Below are positions 1 through 5,701 of a stretch of 40,993 nt of DNA, one piece after another. The DNA lies in IMG/VR virus record IMGVR_UViG_3300036832_001218, positions 1 to 40,993 of that record; one strand, given 5' to 3'. The position numbers and the translations under genes were made by a program. The notes below the pieces were generated by a model. The model saw only the letters and a list, made by a program, of their open reading frames with translations, was not told where the DNA came from and searched no databases. Origin of the DNA: a virus. Position 1 is the first letter of the stretch. Each line of letters starts with the position of its first letter.

Positions 1-6
1 GAAGTG

Positions 7-22
7 GCAGGCTAGCGCCTGC
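7..22. repeat. Perfect inverted repeat near left end
   Basis: GCAGGC, a four-base loop TAGC, then GCCTGC. It is a 6-bp perfect stem within 25 bases of the window start. It could be part of a cohesive-end or terminase site, but this is only inferred from position. Confidence 0.5.
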
Positions 23-67
23 GCGTGTCCTTCGTTCGATCGGCCATAGGCCAATCCTACACCACTA

Positions 68-213
68 CACAGCCATACACCTAGCCTAGTGGACTAAGTG
101 GGCTGTGAGCTGCGTCACATAGCTCATGCACAGCATCGCACAGCTGGCTCACAGGCTGGCGGGTGGCCCAGGTCACAGAGCTGGCACACAGCGACCCCTA
201 CCCGTACTCACAG
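68..213 (+). repeat. Iterated CACAG direct repeats
   Basis: CACAG occurs at 68, 129, 139, 150, 174, 187 and 209, with CTGTG at 103. Three neighbours are spaced 10 and 11 bp apart, about one helical turn, as expected for binding sites lying on one face of the DNA. A longer imperfect copy pair (12 of 13 bases) lies at 142-154 and 179-191. A small-terminase binding site is possible. Confidence 0.4.
85..98 (-). repeat. Palindromic junction repeat, copy 1 (CCTAGTGGACTAAG)
   Basis: One arm base differs from the consensus CTTAGT-NN-ACTAAG. This is the only copy in the non-coding left end, upstream of the whole rightward operon, where an operator would be expected. The centre is GG, so the common CC form lies on the minus strand. 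Confidence 0.75.
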
Positions 214-463
214 GTTCGCGCACCCTCGCCGGAGGCGCTAGTCGTGTCGGTGGGTGGTTGCTCCGCCCACTCATTCCGTAGTGCACGATGCGGGGCCCGG
301 CGGTGCGGGCCTGTGGTGCTGTGGGGGCTGTGGCGCTGCAGCTCGTGGCGCTGGTTGTTCTGGGGGGTTCCAGCCATCCCGTAGTGCAGTGTGGGGTGAC
401 CCGGCGGGCTCGGGCACTCCTCTCCTCGGTGCCTGTCTTCGCGCGCTGGGTCTGCGCTGCTGA

Positions 464-469
464 TAGTGT
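464..469 (+). promoter_or_regulatory. Possible -10 element for the first RHH gene
   Basis: TAGTGT ends 8 bases before the ATG at 478, which would place transcription initiation at or next to the start codon (leaderless). No clear -35 is seen. This is a weak prediction. Confidence 0.3.
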
Positions 470-477
470 ATGACAGC

Positions 478-657
478 ATGGTGGGTCGGCCGCGGGACGG
501 GATGGCGCGGGACACGGTGCTCAATGTCCGGCTCTCGCCCGCCGAGGTTGTGTCGTTGGATAGGCTGCGGGGCCGGGTGACCCGGTCCGCCTACGTCCGC
601 TCGCTGCTGCACCGCGAGGTCCGGGCGGCCGCCCGGGAGGACCGCTTAGTCGACTAG
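478..657 (+). CDS. Small ribbon-helix-helix (CopG/Arc-like) DNA-binding protein
   Basis: This 59-residue basic protein has an RHH layout: a short beta strand (DTVLNVRLSP), then helix A (AEVVSLDRLRGR), a turn, and helix B (TRSAYVRSLLHREVRAAAR). RHH proteins dimerise and place the beta strands in the major groove; in phages they are often repressors. The start is uncertain: GTG 466, ATG 478 and ATG 502 are all in frame. ATG 478 is chosen because a possible -10 lies 8 bases upstream. The gene ends inside palindromic repeat copy 2, so its last codons read Leu-Val-Asp-stop. It lies just before the GTGATATCAC operator array and a second RHH gene. A regulatory role is inferred, not shown. Confidence 0.6.
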   Translation: MVGRPRDGMARDTVLNVRLSPAEVVSLDRLRGRVTRSAYVRSLLHREVRAAAREDRLVD

Positions 658-658
658 G
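645..658 (+). repeat. Palindromic junction repeat, copy 2 (CTTAGTCGACTAGG)
   Basis: The centre is CG and one arm base differs from consensus. It overlaps the 3' end of the first RHH gene, encoding its last three residues and its TAG stop codon (655-657). Confidence 0.8.
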
Positions 659-662
659 CGGG

Positions 663-773
663 GTGATATCACCGGGGCCGTTTCCGGCCCGGATCGTGAT
701 ATCAAACCCGGCTCGTGATATCACCCGGAGCCCGGAAGTGATATCACCCGGTGCGCTATCGCTATGATATCGG
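663..773. promoter_or_regulatory. Operator-like array of five TGATATC sites
   Basis: The palindrome GTGATATCAC occurs at 663-672, 715-724 and 738-747, with variants GTGATATCAA at 696-705 and ATGATATCGG at 764-773. Start-to-start spacings are 33, 19, 23 and 26 bp. The array fills the gap between two RHH genes, and the last site overlaps the predicted -10 and start of the second. This is the layout expected of an autoregulated RHH repressor that binds cooperatively. It is unrelated to the CTTAGT palindrome found elsewhere in the window. Which of the two RHH proteins binds is unknown. Confidence 0.75.
763..768 (+). promoter_or_regulatory. -10 element of a likely leaderless promoter
   Basis: TATGAT is a near-consensus -10 ending 6 bases before ATG 775, so the transcript probably begins at the start codon. 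The element lies inside the fifth TGATATC site, so an occupied site would block RNA polymerase. No good -35 is seen. Confidence 0.55.
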
Positions 774-774
774 A

Positions 775-987
775 ATGACCACACCAGCAGAGGGCACGAC
801 CCAGCTGTCGCTGCGGCTGCCCGCCACCCTCGTCGACGCAATCGACGCCCGCGCGAAACTCACCGGCCGGTCCCGCAACGCCTGGGTGCAGAAAGCACTC
901 GGCTACGTCATCGCCGAGCTGCCGCCCGACGCCAGCGCGGAGCAGCGGCTGGCGATGCGGCAACGCTGGGCGGACAACGAAATCTGA
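775..987 (+). CDS. Ribbon-helix-helix DNA-binding protein, probable repressor
   Basis: The 70-residue product fits the CopG/Arc RHH fold: beta strand TQLSLRLP (about residues 8-15), helix A ATLVDAIDARAKL, turn TGRS, helix B RNAWVQKALGYVIAEL. An in-frame GTG at 751 exists, but ATG 775 is preferred because a TATGAT -10 lies 6 bases upstream, giving a leaderless message of a kind common for actinobacterial regulators. The gene sits directly downstream of five TGATATC palindromes and is the best candidate to bind them and repress itself. Whether it also controls the structural operon is unknown. It could instead be the antitoxin-like half of a lost pair, but no toxin gene is adjacent. Confidence 0.75.
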   Translation: MTTPAEGTTQLSLRLPATLVDAIDARAKLTGRSRNAWVQKALGYVIAELPPDASAEQRLAMRQRWADNEI

Positions 988-1024
988 CACCCGCCGAGTC
1001 GAGGAAGCGAAGAGGTGTCGCCGC

Positions 1025-1216
1025 ATGAGTAGCAGAGCCGGTCGCCCCAGCCCCGGCTGGGCAGCAGCCGTCGCCGCCCTCGCCGCCGCCTTCGTCGCCG
1101 CCCAGGCCGAGGCCGACCGCGAGCCCGAGCCCGAGGACGGCCCACCCGACCCGCTTAGTCCACTAAGCGCAGCCCCTTCACCCGGCCCGGACGGCGGGGC
1201 ACACTGGACGCCGTGA
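1025..1216 (+). CDS. Small hypothetical protein with one hydrophobic segment
   Basis: The 63-residue reading frame starts at ATG 1025 behind a good ribosome binding site (GAAGAGG). It has an alanine-rich hydrophobic stretch at about residues 11-28 (WAAAVAALAAAFVAAQA), then an acidic, proline-rich tail. A single-pass membrane protein is possible. Palindromic repeat copy 3 lies inside its 3' half and is read as coding. This is unusual, because the other copies lie between genes or at gene ends, so the real gene may be shorter or absent. Its stop overlaps the start of the next gene (TGATG). Confidence 0.4.
   Translation: MSSRAGRPSPGWAAAVAALAAAFVAAQAEADREPEPEDGPPDPLSPLSAAPSPGPDGGAHWTP
1154..1167 (+). 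repeat. Palindromic junction repeat, copy 3 (CTTAGTCCACTAAG)
   Basis: A consensus copy, extended by G/C to GCTTAGTCCACTAAGC. It lies 48 bases upstream of the small terminase start. Confidence 0.85.
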
Positions 1217-1749
1217 TGCACCAGGACCCGGCCGACCCGACCGGGGTGGCCAGCACCGGCACCGGCCGGGCCCGGCGCGGCGGCGCGGCCCTCGCCGGCG
1301 CCCGCCGCCGCAAGGCCGACGCCGCCCTGAAACTGCGCACCGAGGGCGAGAGCTGGGACGCGATCGCGCGCACCCTCGGCTACGCCTCGCCGCGCAACGC
1401 CCTGGTCGCCGTCGAACGCCAGCTGGCCGGCACCCTCACCGAACAGGACAAGGCGCACGGCCGGGCGCTGATGACCCGGCGGCTGGACCGGCTGCTCAAC
1501 GCCGTCTGGTTCAAGGCCGCCGACCCGGCCGACCCGGAGCAGCTGGCCGCGGTCGGCCGGGCCCGCGAGATCATCACCGACATCGTCAAGCTCAACGGCT
1601 ACGCCGCCCCCGCCGAGCTGGTGGTGCACTCGCCCTCGGAGCTGGAGCTGGCCGCCTGGGTGGCCGCGGTCGCGGCCGGCTCGCTGCCGAAGGTCACCGA
1701 GGCCGACATCTTCGACGCCGAGGTCATCGACGATGCCGTGGCGCGGTAA
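1216..1749 (+). CDS. Terminase small subunit (probable)
   Basis: The 177-residue protein has a basic N-terminus and a helix-turn-helix-like segment at about residues 40-72 (ESWDAIARTLGYAS then RNALVAVERQL). A helical region and an acidic C-terminus follow. Small terminase subunits bind the packaging site and hand DNA to the large subunit. The call rests on this layout and on the position immediately before the large subunit. ATG 1216 overlaps the previous stop; an in-frame GTG at 1213 is the alternative start. The C-terminus overlaps the next gene by 17 bases. A general HTH regulator is possible but less likely here. Confidence 0.65.
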   Translation: MHQDPADPTGVASTGTGRARRGGAALAGARRRKADAALKLRTEGESWDAIARTLGYASPRNALVAVERQLAGTLTEQDKAHGRALMTRRLDRLLNAVWFKAADPADPEQLAAVGRAREIITDIVKLNGYAAPAELVVHSPSELELAAWVAAVAAGSLPKVTEADIFDAEVIDDAVAR

Positions 1750-2017
1750 GCGGGTGGAGTTCAACACCAGCCCCGAGCTGCCGATGCTGGTCCGCGACGC
1801 CGCCGCCGCCGAGGGCGCCCCGTCGGTCAGCGTCTGGCTGCAGACCCTGGTCGCCACCCGGGTCGCCCAGGTGCTCGGCCTCGACGTCGCCGAGCTGGTC
1901 GCCAAACAGCCCGGCTACCGCGGCGGCCGGTCCGGCCGGTTCGCCGGCTACGTCACCAAAGGCGACGACACAGTGACTGAACCGGACCTACACTCGAAGC
2001 GTGAAGGTGCGCTATGA
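1733..2017 (+). CDS. Hypothetical protein, possibly RHH-like
   Basis: The 94-residue protein starts at ATG 1733 inside the end of the small terminase gene, which suggests translational coupling. Residues 6-45 show a strand followed by two helices (RVEFNTSPELPMLVRDAAAAE, then SVSVWLQTLVATRV), which resembles an RHH module but with weaker spacing than the two RHH genes to the left. The C-terminus is basic and glycine-rich (GYRGGRSGRFAGY), then acidic. It may help DNA packaging or regulation, but no function is claimed. Confidence 0.6.
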   Translation: MPWRGKRVEFNTSPELPMLVRDAAAAEGAPSVSVWLQTLVATRVAQVLGLDVAELVAKQPGYRGGRSGRFAGYVTKGDDTVTEPDLHSKREGAL

Positions 2018-2141
2018 CAGCCGCTGCGCCTACTGCCGCCGCACCCTGTCGGTCGGCCAGCTGGCGGTCCGCCGCTACCGCGGGCTGTGGCACCCGGCAT
2101 GCCTGATCCGCTACCGCCGGTCCCGCCCGGTCAGGCCCTAG
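2001..2141 (+). CDS. 46-residue zinc-finger-like protein
   Basis: GTG 2001 opens a short frame that overlaps both neighbours. The product is basic and contains Cys-Ala-Tyr-Cys (residues 9-12) and, about 19 residues later, His-Pro-Ala-Cys, so C-x2-C...H-x2-C could hold one zinc ion. The rest is arginine-rich (RYRRSRPVRP). Such tiny treble-clef or zinc-ribbon proteins are common beside terminases in actinophages and may bind nucleic acid. It overlaps the terminase start by 55 bases. The spacing of metal ligands argues that it is real; its small size argues for caution. Confidence 0.5.
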   Translation: MKVRYDSRCAYCRRTLSVGQLAVRRYRGLWHPACLIRYRRSRPVRP

Positions 2142-3517
2142 ACGCCTGGCGGAACTGGAAACCCGAGCACCAGGCCCGGGCGCTGGAGCTGCTCAAGGAC
2201 ACCCAGCGCAAGGCGTGGCGGCCGTTCTACTGCACTCTGCCCGGCTGCGACGGCAGCCCGCACGGCGACTGGGCCTGGCACCACGCCCGGCCCGAGCAGC
2301 GGCCACCGCGCTGGTGGGCCGACTGGCTCACCTTCTGCGTCAAGGGCGGCCGCGGCGGCGGCAAGACCCGCACCTGTTCCGAGATCACCCACCGGGTCAC
2401 CGGCCTGACCGGCCGGATCGCGCTGGTCGCCGCCACCGGCTGGGACCTGCGCGAGACCGTCGTCGAGGGCGAGTCCGGGCTGCTGGCCACCGCACCGCCC
2501 GGCCAGGCGCCGCAGTGGGAACCGTCCAAGAAGAAACTGACCTGGCCCAACGGCGCCATCGCGCAGGGCTTCTCCGCCGAGGAGCCGGACCGGCTGCGCG
2601 GCCCGCAGTTCGGCTTCGCGTGGCTCGACGAGCCGGCCCACTTCGACCTGGTCACCGACGTCTGGGACACCCTGCTGCTGGCGCTGCGGCTCGGCCGGGC
2701 GCCGAAGGTGGTGTGCTCCACCACCCCGCTGCCCACCAAGTGGATGAAGGCGCTGGTCGCCGACCCGCTGACCGTCACCAGCAACCCCACCACCTACTCC
2801 AACCTGGCCAACCTCGCCGACACCTTCGCCGCCCAGATCCTGACCCGCTACGAGGGCACCCGCAAAGGCCGGCAGGAACTGTACGGCGAGATCCTGCCCG
2901 ACATCGCCGGCGCGCTGTGGCGCTACGACATGCTGGCCTGGGTGCCCGAGCCCCCGCCGCTGGACCGGATCGTGATCGGCGTCGACCCGGCCGGCACCAA
3001 GAACAAGCGCTCGGACGAGACCGGCATCGTCGCGGTCGGCGCCGCCGGGCGCAACCTGTACATCCTCGCCGACGTCTCCGGCAAATACTCCCCGGCCGAG
3101 TGGGCCGGGGCTGCCCACCGGCTGGCGGCTTCGCTGCTGGCCGACGCGATCGTCGCGGAGAAGAACTACGGCGGCGACATGGTCCGGCACACCCTGGCCA
3201 ACTCCGGCCACGACGGCGTCCGGGTCAAGGACGTCACCTCCCGGCGCGGCAAGGAGATCCGGGCCGAGCCGATCGTCGCGCTGTTCGAGCAGGGCCGGGT
3301 GTTCCTGGTCGGCAAGCCCGGCGCGATGGAGGCCCTGGAGGACGAGATGTGCACCTGGGTGCCCGGCAAGGGCGCCAGCCCCAACCGGGTCGACGCGCTG
3401 GTGCACGCCGCCACCGAGCTGAACCGCTACGGCGCGCCGGCCTCGATCGCCTCCGCCGCCACCGTGCTCGCGCACCTGTCCTCACCCACCAACCGGCACC
3501 TGCACGCCGTGGGGTAG
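2087..3517 (+). CDS. Terminase large subunit
   Basis: The 476-residue packaging motor pumps DNA into the prohead and cuts it. The ATPase half shows Walker A GGRGGGKT (residues 87-94, Lys93), a Walker B region FAWLDEP with Asp181-Glu182, and a coupling segment VVCSTTPLPTKW. The RNase H-like nuclease half shows Asp300 in IVIGVDPAG, Glu in AIVAEKNYGG, and Asp in NRVDALVHA near the end. Length and order match the phage terminase family. The start is GTG 2087; ATG 2099 in the same frame is an alternative. It runs in the rightward operon and is followed 6 bases later by palindrome copy 4. Confidence 0.93.
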   Translation: MAPGMPDPLPPVPPGQALDAWRNWKPEHQARALELLKDTQRKAWRPFYCTLPGCDGSPHGDWAWHHARPEQRPPRWWADWLTFCVKGGRGGGKTRTCSEITHRVTGLTGRIALVAATGWDLRETVVEGESGLLATAPPGQAPQWEPSKKKLTWPNGAIAQGFSAEEPDRLRGPQFGFAWLDEPAHFDLVTDVWDTLLLALRLGRAPKVVCSTTPLPTKWMKALVADPLTVTSNPTTYSNLANLADTFAAQILTRYEGTRKGRQELYGEILPDIAGALWRYDMLAWVPEPPPLDRIVIGVDPAGTKNKRSDETGIVAVGAAGRNLYILADVSGKYSPAEWAGAAHRLAASLLADAIVAEKNYGGDMVRHTLANSGHDGVRVKDVTSRRGKEIRAEPIVALFEQGRVFLVGKPGAMEALEDEMCTWVPGKGASPNRVDALVHAATELNRYGAPASIASAATVLAHLSSPTNRHLHAVG

Positions 3518-3523
3518 CGCCGG

Positions 3524-3537
3524 CTTAGTCCACTAAG
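3524..3537 (+). repeat. Palindromic junction repeat, copy 4 (CTTAGTCCACTAAG)
   Basis: A consensus copy between the terminase stop and the ribosome binding site GGAGGG of the next gene, 12 bases before that gene's proposed CTG start. Confidence 0.9.
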
Positions 3538-3549
3538 CGGGGAGGGATC

Positions 3550-3873
3550 CTGACCGGCAGCTACGGCTGGGCGCTGCACTGGATCGCGGTCGCGGTCACC
3601 TCGATCCTGTCCACCGCACGGCTCACCCGGCTCATCGTCTTCGACGGCTACCCGCCGGTCGCCTGGGCACGCAACCGGTGGCGGGTGGTGACAAAGGACG
3701 GCGAGTGGTCGAAGCTTGTGGATTGCGGGTACTGCGCGGCGCCTTACCTCGCCGCCGGGGTGCTGGCCTGGGGCCACTGGACCAGCTGGAACTTCTGGTG
3801 GTGGGCGGTCAACGGCTGGCTCGCGGTGTCCTACCTGGCGGCGATCGTAGTGGCCCGAGACGGAGACGACTGA
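3550..3873 (+). CDS. DUF1360-like membrane protein, apparent CTG start
   Basis: From 3550 the frame encodes 107 residues that look like the DUF1360 small membrane family of actinophages. The N-terminal hydrophobic segment is followed by TARLTRLIVFDGYPP, then a LVDCGYCAAPYLAAGVL motif with a Cys-x2-Cys pair, and a Trp-rich second and third membrane segment. No ATG, GTG or TTG precedes this conserved part. A strong GGAGGG at 3541-3546 sits just before CTG 3550. A start at GTG 3685 would remove half of the domain. Membrane location is likely and its role is unknown. It ends one base before the portal start. Confidence 0.65.
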   Translation: MTGSYGWALHWIAVAVTSILSTARLTRLIVFDGYPPVAWARNRWRVVTKDGEWSKLVDCGYCAAPYLAAGVLAWGHWTSWNFWWWAVNGWLAVSYLAAIVVARDGDD

Positions 3874-3874
3874 G

Positions 3875-5701
3875 GTGCCTCGGCGGAAAACAGATCCGCG
3901 CGACGTGGTGATCCCGACCACCGCGCTGGTCGCCTCCGCCGTCCAGTTCCCCGGCCAGATGCCGCGGCTGTACGCCCGGCCGCAGACCGGCTGGCAGCGC
4001 GAAGCCTGGCGGCACTACGACATCTGCCCCGAGTTCCGCTTCGCCGCCAACTGGGTCGGCAACGCGATGAGCCGGGTGGTGCTGCAACCGGCCACCATCG
4101 ACCCGACCAGCCACAAGGTCACCGTCAACCCCACCGGCCAGGCCGCCCACCTGCTCGACATCCTGTTCGCCGGCCGGGACGGCCAGGCCCAGATGCTGGA
4201 GGCGCTCGGCATCCACCTGACCGTCGCCGGCGAGTGCTACATCGTCGGGCGCCGCAACCAGCGCGAGAACATCGACGACCTCGGCGAGGTTGCCCCGATG
4301 ATCTGGGAGATCGTGTCCACCGAGGAGATGCGGGTGGTCGGCACCACCTGGACCATCGTGTACGGCCACGGCGTCGCCCAGATCACCCTGCAACCCACCG
4401 ACATCGTGATCCGGGTCTGGCGCCCGCACCCGCGCAGCCGGCTGGAAGCCGACGCACCGAGCAAGGCGCTGCTGCCGATCCTCACCGAGATCGAGTGGCT
4501 GACCCGGCACATCTTCGCCCAGATCACCAGCCGGGTCGCCGGTGCCGGCATCCTGCCGATCCCCGACACCCTGGAGTTCCCGCCGCCGCCGCCGCCGGCC
4601 GACGGCGAGGGCCCGCTGCCGGACCCGGCCAACCGGGCCGAGTCGTTCATGCGGGTGCTCGGCGAAGGGATGATGGAGCCGATCCGCAACCCGGAGTCGC
4701 CCACCGCGGTGGTGCCGCTGGTGGTGTCCGGCCCGGTCGACGCGATCAAGGAGTTCCAGAAACCGATCACCTTCTGGTCCGAGCTGGACCAGAACTCCAC
4801 CAACCTGCGCGACGAGGCGATCCGCCGGCTCGCCCTCGGGATGGACATGCCGCCGGAGATCGTGCTCGGCATCGGCGCCTCCTCCGGCACCGGCGGCGCG
4901 ATGAACCACTGGTCGGCCTGGATGGTGGACGAGTCCGCGATCAAGCTGCACATCGAGCCGCTGTGCGAGCTGGTGTGCAACGCCCTCATCGTCGGCTACG
5001 TCCGGCCGGTCACCGGCGACCCCACCGACACCCTGATCTATGACACGTCCTCGCTGCGGATGCGCCCGGACCTGTCCAAGCAGGCGCTGGAACTCTACGA
5101 CCGGGGCCTGATCTCCGACGTCGCCACGGTGCGCGAGTCCGGCTTCGAGCTGGCCGACATGCCGCTTCACGACCAGCTGGCCCAGTGGCTGCTGATGAAG
5201 GTCGCGATCCAGTCCTCCACCCCGGACATGGTGCTCGACGCGCTGCGCGACCTGGGGGTGAAGCTCAACCCGGCCGACGCCAGCGCCGGCACGCCGCGCG
5301 AGCAGCGGCCCACCCCGTCGCTGCGCGGGCACCCGCTGCCCCGCTCCGCACCGGAGCAGGCACCCAGCCGGCAGCTGCCCGCCGCGCTGGAACGGGTGTC
5401 CGAGGCGCTGGTGATGCGGGCCCTGGAACGGGCCGGGAACCGCTTGCGCAACCGGCAGCCGACCAAGGTGGACGGGGTCAGCGCGCGGGACTACTACCTC
5501 TACGTGCGGCCCAACGGGTCCACCGCCTGGTGCCTGGAGGACGCCTGGACCACGGTGCCCGAACTGTGCGACGGGCTGGCCGAGCCGGCCCGGCTGACCG
5601 CGGTGCTCGACTCCTACTGCACGATGCTGCTGTCCTCCCAGACCCGCCACGACCGGGCGATGCTGCACCAGTACCTGCAGGTGATGGAGCACACCGGATG
5701 A
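3875..5701 (+). CDS. Portal protein
   Basis: The 608-residue protein should form the dodecameric ring at the head vertex through which DNA enters and leaves. It has the usual start for this family (ARPQTGWQREAWRHYDICPEFRFAANWVGNAMSR), a central region with FWSELDQNSTNLRDEAIRRLA, and a GMDMPPEIVLGIG segment typical of actinophage portals. The start GTG 3875 follows the previous stop by one base, with GGAGAC upstream. Its stop overlaps the next ATG (ATGA), so the next protein is translationally coupled. A proline-rich insertion lies near residues 230-245. Confidence 0.88.
   Translation: MPRRKTDPRDVVIPTTALVASAVQFPGQMPRLYARPQTGWQREAWRHYDICPEFRFAANWVGNAMSRVVLQPATIDPTSHKVTVNPTGQAAHLLDILFAGRDGQAQMLEALGIHLTVAGECYIVGRRNQRENIDDLGEVAPMIWEIVSTEEMRVVGTTWTIVYGHGVAQITLQPTDIVIRVWRPHPRSRLEADAPSKALLPILTEIEWLTRHIFAQITSRVAGAGILPIPDTLEFPPPPPPADGEGPLPDPANRAESFMRVLGEGMMEPIRNPESPTAVVPLVVSGPVDAIKEFQKPITFWSELDQNSTNLRDEAIRRLALGMDMPPEIVLGIGASSGTGGAMNHWSAWMVDESAIKLHIEPLCELVCNALIVGYVRPVTGDPTDTLIYDTSSLRMRPDLSKQALELYDRGLISDVATVRESGFELADMPLHDQLAQWLLMKVAIQSSTPDMVLDALRDLGVKLNPADASAGTPREQRPTPSLRGHPLPRSAPEQAPSRQLPAALERVSEALVMRALERAGNRLRNRQPTKVDGVSARDYYLYVRPNGSTAWCLEDAWTTVPELCDGLAEPARLTAVLDSYCTMLLSSQTRHDRAMLHQYLQVMEHTG

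Larger units (their letters stand above)
1..477. other. Non-coding left end; candidate packaging (cos/pac) region
   Basis: No convincing gene is seen here; the open frames are short, antisense to each other and lack ribosome binding sites. The stretch is rich in short repeats: a perfect hairpin GCAGGC-TAGC-GCCTGC at 7-22, GGCC-ATA-GGCC at 42-52, TGAGCT/AGCTCA at 106-126, and CACAG at 68, 129, 139, 150, 174, 187 and 209 (plus its complement at 103). AGCTGGCTCACAG (142-154) recurs as AGCTGGCACACAG (179-191). CCGTAGTGCA occurs at 276 and 379. It lies just before the terminase genes, where cos or pac sites usually lie, so a terminase recognition role is inferred. It could also hold promoters for the rightward operon. 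Confidence 0.45.

Noticed and set aside
271-612. Minus-strand frames in the left end
   Set aside because: Low-complexity Pro/Arg/His translations, no ribosome sites, and they conflict with the RHH gene at 478.
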